Origin: Bradyrhizobiaceae bacterium Ga0074131
Lineage (GTDB): Bacteria; Pseudomonadota; Alphaproteobacteria; Rhizobiales; Xanthobacteraceae
DNA length: 64,000 nucleotides
Direction of reading: 5' to 3'
Assembly: GCA_001464035.1 (NCBI GenBank)
Contig: LNEC01000010.1
Coordinates: 62,001 to 126,000, forward strand
The first letter of the stretch is position 1. Every line of letters starts with the position of its first letter. The notes beneath the pieces were generated by a model. It did not search any database, was not told the DNA's origin, and saw only the letters and a list, made by a program, of their open reading frames with translations. The position numbers were made by a program, and so were the translations under genes. This document shows, one piece after another, positions 19,101-28,866 of this stretch.

Positions 19101-19237
19101 AATTGCTGACGCTTTTCATTACGCCCGTGATCTACATCTATCTCGACCGCATCGACCGCCGGCTCAAACGCCGGCTCGAACCGCAGGCCGACGAGGGCAA
19201 CAATGTCGAGCGGCCGCAGGTCGTCGCGGCGGAGTAA
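16109..19237 (+). CDS. RND family multidrug efflux transporter permease (MdtB/MdtC-like)
   Basis: A 1042-residue inner-membrane pump of the hydrophobe/amphiphile efflux RND family. It starts LCIRRPVMTTLITASIIAFG (TM1); TM4 carries VGFVVDDAIVMLENI with the proton-relay Asp pair; and VGIVKKNAIMMVDFALE marks the matching TM10 region with its lysine. Two large periplasmic loops are present. It starts three bases after the adaptor and must be co-transcribed. The family expels drugs, bile salts or flavonoids by proton antiport; the rhizobial setting makes plant phenolics possible, which is inference. Confidence 0.95.
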   Translation: MTLSELCIRRPVMTTLITASIIAFGVFGFRLLPVSALPRVDFPTIAVTATLPGASADTMASSVAGIIERQLSTIAGISSMSSNSSQGTSVITIQFDLNRQIDAAALDVQTALAIAQRRLPVEMTIPPSFRKVNPADFPVLFVVLGSSTLPLSAVNEYGEITIGQALSQLPGVAQVSIYGAQKFAIRVQADPEAAAARGLSLEDIRVAVARANSSTPVGTLNGPKQDVALQASGQMDKAIDYRQVVVSYKNGSPIKLEEVARIYDSVENDKIASWLNGDRSIVLGIQKQPDANTVAVVDSILAKLPALRAQIPPSVSINVLMDRSISVRQAVADVEETLLIAVALVIMVIFLFLRSASATFIPALAVPISLFGTCAVMYALDYSINNMTLLALTLSVGFVVDDAIVMLENIVRHIEQGMRPYEAALKGAREIGFTIISITFSLIAVFIPVLLMGGIVGRVFREFAVTVSVAILVSGFVSLTLTPMLCARLLKAHDPAKKPNIVLRAFERVFDSWLRVYEWTLDWVLARKALMLLVTLATLGGTVFLYIVVPKGFFPQEDTGFLIGVTEAATDTSFDAMTVRQQALVDVLKSDPAIDYINSTVGSGGPNPTANYGRLFIALKPQKSRDKLATVIGRLRQKAREIPGMQAFFQPIQNLNIGGRISKSQYQYVLQSGDTESLYRFAPEMRDKIEKLPGLLDVTTDLYIKNPQMTVEIDREKAAVYGVTVEQVRNQLYNAYGGRQVGTIYTPSNDYKIILEAQPEFRVDPSNLSKLYMKTERGQTIPLDAVARLVPSVGPLQINHQGQQPAVTISFNLAPGYALGDAVDKITTLEAASNLPATIATGFSGTAQVFQDSLRGQGVLILAAVFAAFVILGVLYESFIHPITIISGLPSAGIGAILALMAFNMELSVIAMIGIVMLVGIVKKNAIMMVDFALERRRVGLSAEHAIREAALLRFRPIMMTTFAAIFGTLPIALGTGAGAELRQPLGIAVVGGLMVSQLLTLFITPVIYIYLDRIDRRLKRRLEPQADEGNNVERPQVVAAE

Positions 19238-19253
19238 TGGGACCGGACTCGGC

Positions 19254-20099
19254 ATGAAGTTCCGCCGCAGACACGTCGCAGCCATGGTCGCCGCTTGCCT
19301 GCTGGCCGCTATCAGTCATCGCACGCGCGCCGACGAGCCTATCGAAATCTTCGACGCGCATCTGCACTACAATTGGGAGCCGAACCCGTTCTACCAGTTG
19401 GATGAAGTGCTGGCGCTGTTCAAGAAACACCGCGTGACCGGCATCCTCGCGACCAGCCGTCCCAACAGCGGCACCCATGCCCTGGTCGACGCGAAAGCGG
19501 ACGGCCTGCAGGTCGTGCCCTTCATCCGGCCTTATCGGGTCCGTCCCGATATTCAGACCTGGTTCAAGGACCCCGTCATTTTCGATCTGGTGCAGGAGGA
19601 ATTCAGACGCGGATATTATCGCGGCATCGGCGAATTTCATCTGACCGGCGAGGCCGCCGACACTGAATGGGTCAAGAAGACCGTCGACTTTGCCGTGGCG
19701 AACAATCTCTATCTGCACGCCCATGCCGATGAGACCGCGGTTGAAATCCTGATGCGGCATAATCCAGGTGCGCAGATCATCTGGGCCCATACCGGGTTCG
19801 GGCTCTCCAGCGACCGCGTCGCCGCGCTGCTCGCCAAATATCCCAAACTTTGGGGTGAGTTGTCGTATCGCAGCGGCATCACGGAGGGGGTGGGAAAGCT
19901 GACGCCGGAATGGCGGGCCTTGTTCGAGCGGTACCCCGATCGGTTCCTGCTCGGTTCGGACACCTGGGTGCCGGAGCGCTGGGCGAGCTATGGTGAAATC
20001 ATGGCTGGCTATCGCGCCTGGCTGGCGCAGTTGCCGCCAAAGGTCGCCGCACAGATCGCGCATGGCAATGCAAAGGCGTTGTTCGGGACCGCGCCTTGA
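19254..20099 (+). CDS. Secreted amidohydrolase family protein
   Basis: A 281-residue protein from the ATG at 19254, 16 bases after the pump gene. Residues 1-25 are a signal peptide (RADE cleavage region). The TIM-barrel amidohydrolase-2 pattern is visible: IFDAHLHYN (HxH metal pair), IGEFHL, YLHAHADE, IIWAHTGFG and LLGSDTW (catalytic Asp). The substrate is unknown. A secreted amidohydrolase coupled to an efflux pump is unusual and could reflect shared transcription only. Confidence 0.82.
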   Translation: MKFRRRHVAAMVAACLLAAISHRTRADEPIEIFDAHLHYNWEPNPFYQLDEVLALFKKHRVTGILATSRPNSGTHALVDAKADGLQVVPFIRPYRVRPDIQTWFKDPVIFDLVQEEFRRGYYRGIGEFHLTGEAADTEWVKKTVDFAVANNLYLHAHADETAVEILMRHNPGAQIIWAHTGFGLSSDRVAALLAKYPKLWGELSYRSGITEGVGKLTPEWRALFERYPDRFLLGSDTWVPERWASYGEIMAGYRAWLAQLPPKVAAQIAHGNAKALFGTAP

Positions 20100-20129
20100 T
20101 CCGGCTCTCGGCCGCAGCCGGCCAAGGTC

Positions 20130-20459
20130 TCAGATCGAAAAACTGGTGCCGCAGCCGCAGGAGGCGGTGGCGTTGGGGTTGACCACCCGGAACGAGGCGC
20201 CGATCAGATCGTCGACGAAATCCACCTCGGAGCCGGCCAGAAACGGCACCGAGGCCGGATCGACCAGCACCACGGCACTGTCGCGCGCGATCACGAGGTC
20301 ATCCTCCGCCTGGGCGCGCTCGACGTCGAACTTGTACTGGAAGCCGGAGCAACCGCCGCCCTCGACGCTGATCCGCAGCATGGCGCCGTCGCCTTCGGTC
20401 TTGAGTATCTCCCCGATGCGGCGGGCAGCCCGCTCGCTGATGGTGACGGCTGTCGTCAT
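20130..20459 (-). CDS. erpA: A-type iron-sulfur cluster insertion protein
   Basis: A 109-residue HesB/IscA/ErpA family protein. The three cluster-ligating cysteines are in GGGCSGFQY and SCGCGTSF. It carries Fe-S clusters to apo-enzymes. The position next to dgt and argS is the normal site for erpA in Rhizobiales. The start at 20459 is divergent from dgt, sharing a 107-base upstream region. Confidence 0.92.
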   Translation of the reverse strand: MTTAVTISERAARRIGEILKTEGDGAMLRISVEGGGCSGFQYKFDVERAQAEDDLVIARDSAVVLVDPASVPFLAGSEVDFVDDLIGASFRVVNPNATASCGCGTSFSI

Positions 20460-20566
20460 GTGAAGTCTCCGGTCGCCGCTGCCACAACCAAATTATTTGG
20501 TATCCGGCACCCCCCATAGTTAAGTGCGCAGGCCTGTGGAATCAATCGGATAAGGATCAAGACGCC

Positions 20567-21781
20567 GTGTCAGTCGGAATGGCAGCGCCTCGCTCGATCT
20601 ATGCCTGCGACCCCGATCGCAGCCGCGGACGGCTGGTTGCGGAGCCGCCGAGCAAGACCCGCAGCCCGTTCCGCAGGGATTGCGACCGGGTGATCCATTC
20701 CAACGCCTTTCGCCGCCTCAAGCATAAGACCCAGGTGTTCGTGTTCCATGAGGGCGATCATTACCGAACCAGGCTCACGCACAGCCTCGAAGTGGCGCAG
20801 ATCGCCAGGGCGCTGGCCCGGCAACTCGGGCTCGACGAGGATCTGACGGAAACCTTGGCGCTGGCGCATGATCTCGGCCATCCGCCGTTCGGCCATGCCG
20901 GCGAACGGGCGCTGGACGCCTGTCTGCGGGCCCATGGCGGCTTCGACCACAATGCCCAGACCCTGCGCGTGGTGACCGCGCTGGAACATCGCTATCCCGC
21001 GTTCGACGGGCTCAATCTGACCTGGGAATCGCTGGAAGGCATCGTCAAGCACAATGGCCCGCTGACCGAGCGCAGCGGCGCCGCGACGGGGCGCTATCGC
21101 GACCACGGAATTCCTGTCGGCATATCCGACTATATGGCGACCTATGACCTGGAACTGTGGAGCTTCGCGTCGCTGGAGGCTCAGGTCGCAGCGATCGCCG
21201 ACGACATCGCCTATGACGCGCATGACATCGACGATGGCCTGCGGGCCGGCCTGTTTGGGGTCGACGATCTCAAGGCGATGCCGCTGACCGCCGAAATGAT
21301 TGCGGAGATCGCAAGGCACTATCCCGATCTCGACGACGGCAGGCGCGGCGCGGAACTGATACGCGAACTGATTTCTTACCTGATCGGCGCGGTGGTAGAG
21401 GAAGCGCGCCGGCGGCTCGACATCGCCGGACCCAAGTCGGTCGAGGATGTGCGCAATCTCGGCAACGTCCTGATCTGTTTTCCTGCGGCGGTGGCGCAGG
21501 CGGAATCCGAAATCAAGGCGTTCCTGAAGGCCAGGATGTACCGTCACCCGCGGGTGATGCGGGTGATGGGCGAGGCCGAACAGATCCTGTTCGACCTGTT
21601 CGCGCGGTACCAGCAGAGCCCGGGCGACCTGCCGGCGGAATGGTTGTCGCGCGACGGCGGCGATCACGACACCGAAACCGAGCGCGCGCGCCGCATCTGC
21701 AACTTTATCGCCGGGATGACCGACCGTTTCGCCATCACCGAGCACCAACGGCTTTTTGACTCGACCCCGGATTTGCGTTAG
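20567..21781 (+). CDS. dgt: Deoxyguanosinetriphosphate triphosphohydrolase-like protein
   Basis: A 404-residue HD-domain phosphohydrolase. The first His of the HD site is in [13 protein letters not shown], and the HD pair is in [15 protein letters not shown]; a further conserved Asp is in [15 protein letters not shown]. It hydrolyses dNTPs to nucleoside and triphosphate. The start is a GTG at 20567; an ATG four codons later (20579) is equally possible. It lies 47 bases upstream of argS, probably in one operon. Confidence 0.92.
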   Translation: MSVGMAAPRSIYACDPDRSRGRLVAEPPSKTRSPFRRDCDRVIHSNAFRRLKHKTQVFVFHEGDHYRTRLTHSLEVAQIARALARQLGLDEDLTETLALAHDLGHPPFGHAGERALDACLRAHGGFDHNAQTLRVVTALEHRYPAFDGLNLTWESLEGIVKHNGPLTERSGAATGRYRDHGIPVGISDYMATYDLELWSFASLEAQVAAIADDIAYDAHDIDDGLRAGLFGVDDLKAMPLTAEMIAEIARHYPDLDDGRRGAELIRELISYLIGAVVEEARRRLDIAGPKSVEDVRNLGNVLICFPAAVAQAESEIKAFLKARMYRHPRVMRVMGEAEQILFDLFARYQQSPGDLPAEWLSRDGGDHDTETERARRICNFIAGMTDRFAITEHQRLFDSTPDLR

Positions 21782-21828
21782 GCGGCGGCCTAGCCGCCTG
21801 CGGCATCATCCCCGGTCCAGTTACGCCC

Positions 21829-23625
21829 ATGGTCGATTTCAGACAGCCGCAGCATCTTTTCGCCGACGTGCTGGCGCGCGTCCAGGCGGTGTGCAGCGCG
21901 CTCGCGTCCGAAGGCGGCTGGTCCGCCGGTATCGGCCTATCGCGGGTCGTGGTCGAGCCGCCGCGCGAGGCGGCGCATGGTGACATGGCGACCAATGCCG
22001 CGATGGTGCTGGCCAAGGAGGCCAGGGCAAAACCGCGCGATCTCGCCGAAGCGATCGCGGCGAAACTACGCGCCGACGACCTGATCGCATCGGTCGACGT
22101 CGCTGGCCCCGGCTTCATCAATCTGACTTTGAAATCTTCTGCCTGGTCGGACGCGTTGCGGGCCGTGCTGCGCGAGGGCGCCGACTATGGCAAGAGTCCG
22201 ATAGGCGCGGCCGAGAAGGTCAATGTCGAATACGTTTCCGCCAACCCTACCGGGCCGATGCACGTCGGTCATTGCCGGGGGGCGGTATTCGGCGATGCGT
22301 TGTGCAGCCTGCTGCAGTTCGCCGGCTACGACGTCACCCGGGAATATTACATCAACGATGCCGGCGCTCAGGTCGATGTATTGGCGCGCTCGGCGTTCCT
22401 GCGTTATCGCGAGGCGCTCGGCGAAAGCGTCGGCGAGATGCCGGAAGGGCTGTATCCCGGCGACTATCTGAAACCGGTGGGAGCGGCGCTGGCCGCCGAA
22501 TATGGCGACAAGCTCAAGGCGATGCCGGAAGGCGCCTGGCTGCCGCTCGTGCGGACGAGGGCCATCGCCATGATGCTGGACATGATCAAGTCCGATCTCG
22601 CCGCGCTGCATATCAAGCACGACGTGTTTTTCTCCGAGCGGTCGCTGATCGAAACCGGCAACAACAAGGTCAGCGAGACCATCGACTTTCTCCGCTCCAA
22701 GGGCGACGTTTACGAAGGCCGTTTGCCGCCGCCCAAGGGCGGCGCGCCGGTGGAGGATTACGAGGATCGCGAGCAGACGCTGTTTCGCGCCACCGCCTAT
22801 GGCGACGACGTCGATCGCCCGCTGATGAAGTCCGACGGCAGCTATACCTATTTCGCTTCGGACATAGCCAACCACAAGAACAAGTTCGACCGCGGTTTCG
22901 CCAATCTGATCGACGTGTTCGGCGCCGATCACGGCGGCTACATCAAGCGCATGCAGGCGGCCGTCAAAGCCGTCACCGCCGGCAAGGCCACGCTCGACGT
23001 GAAAGTCGTGCAGCTGGTCCGGCTGCTGCGCCACGGCGAGCCAGTGAAGATGTCGAAACGCTCCGGTGAGTTCGTTACCTTGCGCGAGGTGGTCGACGAG
23101 GTCGGCTCCGACGCGGTTCGGTTCATGATGTTGTTCCGCAAGAACGACGCGGTACTGGATTTCGACCTCGCCAAGGTGATCGAGCAGTCCAAGGACAATG
23201 CGGTGTTCTACGTGCAGTACGGCCACGCCCGCTGCCATTCGATCTTCAAGAACGCCCGGGAGCTGGTTCCGGACTTGCCGGAGCAGTCCGAAGCGCGGTC
23301 GGCCTTCCTGGGCGATGCGGCGGTGGACCGGTTGACCGATCCTGCGGAACTCAGCCTGCTCAGGCTGCTGGCGCTCTATCCCCGGATGATCGAGGCGGCG
23401 GCGGTGGCGCACGAGCCGCATCGAATCGCGTTTTATCTGTATGATCTCGCCAGCGAATTTCACGCGCTTTGGACCAGGGGGCGCGATTTGCCCTATTTAC
23501 GCTTCATTATCAATAATGATGCACAGATGACCAAGGCGCGGCTGGCGTTGGTCCAGGGCGTCGTCTCGGTTCTGGCATCTGGGCTCGCCATTCTCGGCGT
23601 GCATGCTCCGGACGAGATGCGGTAG
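21829..23625 (+). CDS. argS: Arginyl-tRNA synthetase
   Basis: A 598-residue class Ia aminoacyl-tRNA synthetase. The N-terminal Add-1 domain is followed by the HIGH-type motif in [18 protein letters not shown], and the [12 protein letters not shown] motif lies near residue 408. The C-terminal DALR anticodon-binding domain ends the protein. It charges tRNA-Arg. It is part of the dgt-argS-SPOR-nagZ-scpAB run. Confidence 0.97.
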   Translation: MVDFRQPQHLFADVLARVQAVCSALASEGGWSAGIGLSRVVVEPPREAAHGDMATNAAMVLAKEARAKPRDLAEAIAAKLRADDLIASVDVAGPGFINLTLKSSAWSDALRAVLREGADYGKSPIGAAEKVNVEYVSANPTGPMHVGHCRGAVFGDALCSLLQFAGYDVTREYYINDAGAQVDVLARSAFLRYREALGESVGEMPEGLYPGDYLKPVGAALAAEYGDKLKAMPEGAWLPLVRTRAIAMMLDMIKSDLAALHIKHDVFFSERSLIETGNNKVSETIDFLRSKGDVYEGRLPPPKGGAPVEDYEDREQTLFRATAYGDDVDRPLMKSDGSYTYFASDIANHKNKFDRGFANLIDVFGADHGGYIKRMQAAVKAVTAGKATLDVKVVQLVRLLRHGEPVKMSKRSGEFVTLREVVDEVGSDAVRFMMLFRKNDAVLDFDLAKVIEQSKDNAVFYVQYGHARCHSIFKNARELVPDLPEQSEARSAFLGDAAVDRLTDPAELSLLRLLALYPRMIEAAAVAHEPHRIAFYLYDLASEFHALWTRGRDLPYLRFIINNDAQMTKARLALVQGVVSVLASGLAILGVHAPDEMR

Positions 23626-23731
23626 GCGGGGGGCGAAGCCCATCACAAGGGACCTGTGAGGGCATCCGGCAGGGGCTGGTTCGTTTATATGGGCGGGTTG
23701 GCAGCTTTCCCGAAGGGGACGCATCATCACC

Positions 23732-25183
23732 ATGGCTGATCGATATCAGGACAGACCTTTTCCCTCCGACGATGGCTATGATCGTGGCGGAGAACCTCAT
23801 GTACCGGCGAGGGTGGAGAACGATCCGCTTGCGGAGCTTGCGCGCCTGATCGGTCAAACCGAACCGTTCGAGATGGGCAGGGCCAATCAGCAGGTACAGC
23901 CGCGCGGCAGCGGGCGCGAGCAGTATCAGCCGCCGGTCCCTGAGGCCGACGAGCCGGTCTCGGGCCCGCCGCCGTGGATGCGTCGAGCGGCCCCACGGGC
24001 CGCCCCGGCCCCCCAGCAGGACGACTACGAGCAGGATTACCCGAGCGCCGTGCACCCGCTTCATCGGTACGCGGCGTCGCTTGCCGCGCCGGAGCCCGAC
24101 CATCACCAGACCCCGTCATACGCCGACGCCGGTCACGAGCCCGATCCGTCGCGCTATGATGACGCGCTGTATGGCCAGCCCGACAGGGGTGGGCAGCAAC
24201 CGCCGCACGATCCGGCCTATGCGGATGACCCGTACGCCTACCAGGACGGCTATGGCGAGGATGCGGAAGAGCCGGTCAAGAAGCGCGGTGGCCTGATGGC
24301 CGTTGCCGTGGTGCTTGCGCTGGCTGTGGTCGGGACGGGCGCGGCCTTTGCCTATCGCGCCTATACCGGTTCGTCCCGCAGCGGCGAGCCGCCGATCATC
24401 AAGGCCGACAATAGCCCGACCAAGATCATGCCGGCGCCCTCGGACGGTTCGGTCAAGGTGCCTGACCGCATGGCGACAGGCGACGGCAAGGAAAAGATCG
24501 TTCCGCGCGAGGAAGCGCCTGTCGACGTCAGTGCCAGGACCGGTCCGCGCGTGGTCTTTCCGCCGCTTAACCCGAATAGCAATCCGCCTTCCGCCGCGAG
24601 CGTTGCCACAGCCGGCCCGGCCCCCGGAGGCGCGGGCAACGGCACGCTGCCGGGCAACGGCACTGAGCCGCGCAGGATCAAGACCCTTGCCGTCCGCGGC
24701 GATCAGGCTGACGCTGCTGCGGTGCCGGTCAATGCGCCGCCGCCGGCGAAACCGGCAAAAGCGGCCGCAGCACCTGCCCCGGCCGCGCCTGCCAACCGCA
24801 ACTCGCCCTCATCGGCCAATGCGAATGCCAGCGCGCCGCTGGCCTTGACGCCACAGGGCGATCCACCGGCTCCGGCTCCGGGGACCCGAGTCGCTGCCAC
24901 CAACCCCGCGCCGGCCGCGTCTTCGGGTGGCGGCGGAGGATTCATGGTCCAGGTCGCCTCTCAAAAGAACGAGGCCGATGCGCAGGCCTCCTACCGGGCG
25001 CTGCAAGGCAAGTATTCGTCCGTCCTCGGATCGCGTTCGCCGGTCATCAAACGGGCCGACCTTGGCGACAAAGGCGTCTACTACCGTGCGATGATCGGAC
25101 CGTTTGGGTCCGCCGATGAAGCAACGCAGTTCTGCGGCAGCCTGAAAACGGCCGGCGGCCAGTGCGTCGTCCAAAGGAATTAG
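23732..25183 (+). CDS. SPOR-domain inner-membrane protein
   Basis: A 483-residue bitopic membrane protein. Residues 1-175 are a hydrophilic, Pro/Asp/Gln-rich cytoplasmic part; one membrane helix (about 190-212, GLMAVAVVLALAVVGTGAAF) follows a Lys/Arg cluster. A long Pro/Ala/Gly-rich periplasmic linker leads to a C-terminal SPOR domain (about 400-482, FMVQVASQKNEADAQASYRAL). SPOR domains bind denuded glycan strands at division septa, so a role in septal peptidoglycan is likely. The conserved location upstream of nagZ supports a cell-wall function. Confidence 0.87.
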   Translation: MADRYQDRPFPSDDGYDRGGEPHVPARVENDPLAELARLIGQTEPFEMGRANQQVQPRGSGREQYQPPVPEADEPVSGPPPWMRRAAPRAAPAPQQDDYEQDYPSAVHPLHRYAASLAAPEPDHHQTPSYADAGHEPDPSRYDDALYGQPDRGGQQPPHDPAYADDPYAYQDGYGEDAEEPVKKRGGLMAVAVVLALAVVGTGAAFAYRAYTGSSRSGEPPIIKADNSPTKIMPAPSDGSVKVPDRMATGDGKEKIVPREEAPVDVSARTGPRVVFPPLNPNSNPPSAASVATAGPAPGGAGNGTLPGNGTEPRRIKTLAVRGDQADAAAVPVNAPPPAKPAKAAAAPAPAAPANRNSPSSANANASAPLALTPQGDPPAPAPGTRVAATNPAPAASSGGGGGFMVQVASQKNEADAQASYRALQGKYSSVLGSRSPVIKRADLGDKGVYYRAMIGPFGSADEATQFCGSLKTAGGQCVVQRN

Positions 25184-25229
25184 CCGCCGTTTCCTTGACC
25201 CACGGGCGGTCAGCGGGCTAATCGGCCCC

Positions 25230-26258
25230 ATGAATAGCCGCGCATTCATCACGGGTGTCTCCGGATTGGAACTCAGCGCCGCCGAGCGCGAGTTCATCCG
25301 TTTGGAGCGGCCGTGGGGATTTATTCTATTCAAGCGCAATATTGATACGCCTAAGCAAGTCATTCATCTCGTTCAAGAGTTGCGAAATGCTGTTGGTGGC
25401 GCTGATGCGCCGGTCCTGATCGACCAGGAGGGCGGCCGGGTCCAGCGCCTCGGTCCGCCGCACTGGCCGGTCTATCCGGCAGGAGCCAGGTTCGGCGCAC
25501 TATACGATATCGACCAGGCGGCTGGCCTGTCCGCGGCACGCCTGAGTGCCCGGCTGATCGCAGCTGACTTGCTGGACCTCGGGATCACGGTGGATTGCCT
25601 GCCGCTGGCGGACCTGCCGGTCCCCGGCGCCGACGCGGTGATCGGTAACCGGGCCTATGGCACCGAGCCGGCCAAGGTGGCCGCGATCGCCCGCGCGGTG
25701 ACCAAGGGGCTGGAGCAGGGTGGCGTATTGCCGGTTCTCAAGCACATTCCAGGCCATGGACGGGCTACGGCGGACACCCATTTCAGGCTTCCGGAGGTCG
25801 ATACGCCACGGCCGGAGCTGGAAAGGACCGATTTCGCAGCGTTCCGACCGCTGGCGGATCTGCCAATGGCCATGACCGCACATGTTGTGTTTAGCGCGTT
25901 GGACCCCGCCCATCCGGCGACGACTTCTGCGACAATCATCGAACAGGTGATTCGCGGCGTGATCGGGTTCCAAGGCTTGCTGATGAGTGATGATGTGTCC
26001 ATGAACGCTTTGGCGGGATCGATTGCCGAGCGGACCCGAGCCATCGTCACGGCCGGCTGCGACATGGTTCTGCATTGCAACGGGGATCTCGATGAGATGC
26101 GGGCCGTGGCCCGCGAGACGCCTGAATTGTCGGGCGAGGCACTGCAGCGCGCCATGCGCGCGCTGGCGTCGCGGAAAGCCCCCCAACAGCTCGATCGGCT
26201 GACGGCGCGGGCAGAACTCGATGCGTTGATCAATCGGACAGGGATGCCAGACGCATGA
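25230..26258 (+). CDS. nagZ: Beta-N-acetylhexosaminidase
   Basis: A 342-residue glycoside hydrolase family 3 enzyme. The diagnostic NagZ segment is KHIPGHGRATADTHF with its His-Asp acid/base dyad; LMSDDVSMNAL contains the nucleophile Asp. DQEGGRVQRLG lies at the substrate site. It removes GlcNAc from anhydro-muropeptides in the cytoplasm during cell-wall recycling. The start is 46 bases after the SPOR gene, and the stop overlaps the scpA start by four bases. Confidence 0.95.
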   Translation: MNSRAFITGVSGLELSAAEREFIRLERPWGFILFKRNIDTPKQVIHLVQELRNAVGGADAPVLIDQEGGRVQRLGPPHWPVYPAGARFGALYDIDQAAGLSAARLSARLIAADLLDLGITVDCLPLADLPVPGADAVIGNRAYGTEPAKVAAIARAVTKGLEQGGVLPVLKHIPGHGRATADTHFRLPEVDTPRPELERTDFAAFRPLADLPMAMTAHVVFSALDPAHPATTSATIIEQVIRGVIGFQGLLMSDDVSMNALAGSIAERTRAIVTAGCDMVLHCNGDLDEMRAVARETPELSGEALQRAMRALASRKAPQQLDRLTARAELDALINRTGMPDA

Positions 26259-27082
26259 GCGCGGAGATTCTATCGTTTGAAACCGGACGGCCCGCCGAAT
26301 TGGCCGACGACGAGCCGGCGCTGGTCGTCGACGTCGAAGGTTACGAGGGCCCGCTCGATTTGCTGCTGGCGCTGGCGCGGCAGCAAAAGGTCGATCTGCA
26401 CAAGATCTCCATTCTGGCGCTGGCGGACCAGTACCTGGTGTTCATCGAAGCGGCCCGCAAGATCCGGCTCGAACTCGCCGCCGACTATCTGGTGATGGCG
26501 GCGTGGCTGGCGTTTCTGAAGTCGCGGTTGCTGCTGCCGGAACCGGCAACCCCCGACGGACCGAGCGCCGAGGAAATGGCGACGGCGCTGGCCAACCGGC
26601 TGCGTCGCCTCGAGGCCATTCGCGAGGCGTCGAACCGGCTGATGAACCGCCCGCAATTGCAGCGCGACATTTTTCCGCGCGGCAATCCGGAATCGATCGC
26701 CGAGATCAAGCACCCCAAATTTACCGCGACACTGTTCGATCTGCTCACCGCCTATGCCGCGCAGCGCCAGCAGCGGGTGCTGGCCACGGTGCATCTGGCA
26801 AGGCGCACGGTGTGGTCGCTGACCGAGGCCCGGGCCTCGCTGGAGCGTCTGGTCGGAATGGCCGAGGACTGGAGCCGACTCGACGAATACCTGCTCAATT
26901 ACGTCGTCGACCCCTCCCAAAAAGCCACGGTATTCGCATCGAGCTTCGCAGCCGCCTTGGAACTGGTTCGCGAAGGCGCCGTCGAACTGCACCAGAAAGA
27001 GGCGTTCGCGCCGCTGTATTTTCGAAAGCGTCCGCCGCACGCAGCCGACGCGATGACCGCGCCGGATCTGCCGGCGGAGTAA
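26255..27082 (+). CDS. scpA: Segregation and condensation protein A
   Basis: A 275-residue kleisin. The N-terminal SMC-neck-binding signature is YEGPLDLLLALARQQKVDLHKISILALADQYL, and LAADYLVMAAWLAFLKSRLLLP follows. The C-terminal winged-helix part would bind the SMC head. It bridges SMC dimers with ScpB for chromosome compaction. The start overlaps the nagZ stop (ATGA), indicating coupling. Confidence 0.95.
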   Translation: MSAEILSFETGRPAELADDEPALVVDVEGYEGPLDLLLALARQQKVDLHKISILALADQYLVFIEAARKIRLELAADYLVMAAWLAFLKSRLLLPEPATPDGPSAEEMATALANRLRRLEAIREASNRLMNRPQLQRDIFPRGNPESIAEIKHPKFTATLFDLLTAYAAQRQQRVLATVHLARRTVWSLTEARASLERLVGMAEDWSRLDEYLLNYVVDPSQKATVFASSFAAALELVREGAVELHQKEAFAPLYFRKRPPHAADAMTAPDLPAE

Positions 27083-27103
27083 GTGGAAGAAGGAGACCGA
27101 GCC

Positions 27104-27820
27104 ATGGCAAGCCTGGCGGAAAAACGTATCGCGGATGTCGAAGAGCCTTCAGTGGATCCGCAAGCGCGGCCGGAGGAATTGCGGCTGCTGGAAGCGCTGC
27201 TGTTCGCCTCCACCGAGCCGCTCGATCAGGCGGCCCTTGCCAAGCGGATGCCCGATGGCGTCGATATCAAGGTAGCTCTGGCTCAGCTGCAGGCGGATTA
27301 TGCCTCGCGTGGCGTCAATCTGGTTCGCGTCGCCAACAAATGGACCTTCCGCACCGCGGGCGACCTGTCGTGGCTGATGACGCGGGAGAGCACCGAGACC
27401 CGGCGGCTGTCGCGTGCGGCGATCGAGATGCTTGCGATCATCGCCTATCACCAGCCGGTGACGCGCGCGGAGATCGAGGATATCCGCGGGGTCATTACCT
27501 CCAAGGGGACGCTCGATGTGTTGCTGGAGACCGGCTGGATTCGTCCGCGCGGCCGTCGCAAGACGCCTGGCCGTCCGCTGACCTTCGGAACCACGGAAGC
27601 GTTCCTGTCGCAATTCAGCTTGGAGGCGCTGGGCGATCTGCCGGGCCTCGAGGAGTTGAAGGGGACGGGTTTGCTGGATTCGCGGCTGCCCTCCGGCTTC
27701 AGCGTTCCTGTGCCCTCCGATGACCCGACCTTGCGCGATGACGAGGATCCGCTTGACATTGATGACCTGGAACTCGCTCTGGCCCCCGCCGTGGAGCCGG
27801 AGGCAGGCGAGGGAAGCTGA
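27104..27820 (+). CDS. scpB: Segregation and condensation protein B
   Basis: A 238-residue protein with two winged-helix domains. The ATG at 27104 follows AAGGAGA at ideal spacing; a GTG at 27083 is in frame but less likely. RLLEALLFASTEPLDQAALAKRMP starts the first domain, and EMLAIIAYHQPVTRAEIEDIRGV is the family signature. It partners ScpA in the SMC-ScpAB complex. An acidic C-terminal tail is present. Confidence 0.95.
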   Translation: MASLAEKRIADVEEPSVDPQARPEELRLLEALLFASTEPLDQAALAKRMPDGVDIKVALAQLQADYASRGVNLVRVANKWTFRTAGDLSWLMTRESTETRRLSRAAIEMLAIIAYHQPVTRAEIEDIRGVITSKGTLDVLLETGWIRPRGRRKTPGRPLTFGTTEAFLSQFSLEALGDLPGLEELKGTGLLDSRLPSGFSVPVPSDDPTLRDDEDPLDIDDLELALAPAVEPEAGEGS

Positions 27821-27864
27821 TCGGCACGGCCGGCGACAGCGCGCGACCCCCGCTGCCGATGCGG

Positions 27865-27884
27865 GTTAACGGTAGTGCGTTAAC
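27865..27884. promoter_or_regulatory. Paired GTTAAC sites upstream of tatA
   Basis: Two identical palindromic hexamers GTTAAC (27865-27870 and 27879-27884) are separated by 8 bases in the scpB-tatA gap. Their 14-base spacing could suit a dimeric regulator. No known factor is assigned; TTAAC half-sites resemble CtrA targets, but the spacing here differs from TTAA-N7-TTAA. Confidence 0.3.
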
Positions 27885-27986
27885 GCCGATTTGACGCGGG
27901 CTAAGTCCTTGTTTTTGACACCTCCCGAGCCTACTTTCCGGAAAGATGGGACCGGGTCGCCGGCCGCGTGTTTGGAGGGATGCAGG

Positions 27987-28226
27987 ATGGGTTCGTTTAG
28001 CATTTGGCACTGGATCGTCGTGATCGCAGTCGTCCTGCTGTTGTTCGGCCGCGGCAAGATTTCGGACCTGATGGGAGACGTCGCGCAAGGCATCAAGTCC
28101 TTCAAGAAGGGCTTGCAAGACGATGAGAAGACGGCTGAAAAGCCGCCGGAGCCCGTCAAGACGATCGACCACAACGCGGCGCCATCCACGGCAGCTCGCT
28201 CGGATGTCGGCAGCAAGGCTGTCTGA
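27987..28226 (+). CDS. tatA: Sec-independent protein translocase TatA
   Basis: A 79-residue protein. The ATG at 27987 is preceded by GGAGGGATGCAGG; the upstream frame has no TatA features. It has one N-terminal membrane helix ([17 protein letters not shown]), the FGRGKISDL hinge and an amphipathic helix ([12 protein letters not shown]), then a charged tail. TatA oligomers form the pore for folded twin-arginine substrates. It is followed by tatB and tatC. Confidence 0.95.
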   Translation: MGSFSIWHWIVVIAVVLLLFGRGKISDLMGDVAQGIKSFKKGLQDDEKTAEKPPEPVKTIDHNAAPSTAARSDVGSKAV

Positions 28227-28378
28227 ACATTCTGCGCCAGGATATTCTGCGTCAGGTCGGTCGCGCGTTGACCTTGCAGCGGGAGTGCGGCAGGACCTGC
28301 GAGGAGAAGTCGAGGGGCGGCCCCCAATCCTGTTGGCAAGCATTGGGGTGATATCGCCTCGCGCGAGCGGAAGTTTTC

Positions 28379-28866
28379 ATGTTGGACATCGGGTGGAGTG
28401 AACTGGTCGTCATCGCGGTTGTCGCGCTGATTGCCATCGGCCCGAAGGAATTGCCGGGCGTGCTGCGCATGGTCGGCCAATGGATGGGCAAGGCGCGCAA
28501 GATGGCCGGCGAATTCCAGGGCCAGTTCCAGGAGGCCATGCGCGAGGCCGAAATGGCCGACCTCAAGAAGACTTTCGACGAAGTCAAGGATACCGCCACC
28601 GGGTTTGCCAGCAACAACGTCATGACCTCGCTGCAGAAGGACGTCAGCGAGTCCTTGCGGATCGATGACTTCAATGCGCCGGCGACGGACGCGCTGGCGA
28701 CGTCCAAGATCGACGCGCTGGAGCCGCCGACCCCGGAAACGTTTGTGGAGGCCGATGCGCGCGCGGCGACGGAGCCGCTGGTCATCACGCGTGAGACAAC
28801 GGCTCAGCCGGCGCCGCAGGACATCACGCCCTCGGCGGCCGATATACTCAAGGACGCCAAAGCGTC

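Noticed and set aside
17255..19285. Open frame of 676 codons opposite the RND pump
   Set aside because: Antisense shadow, rich in Arg, His, Asp; the pump frame is clearly the real gene.
27891..27986. Upstream in-frame extension of tatA
   Set aside because: The extension has no similarity to TatA, and a good ribosome site precedes the ATG at 27987.
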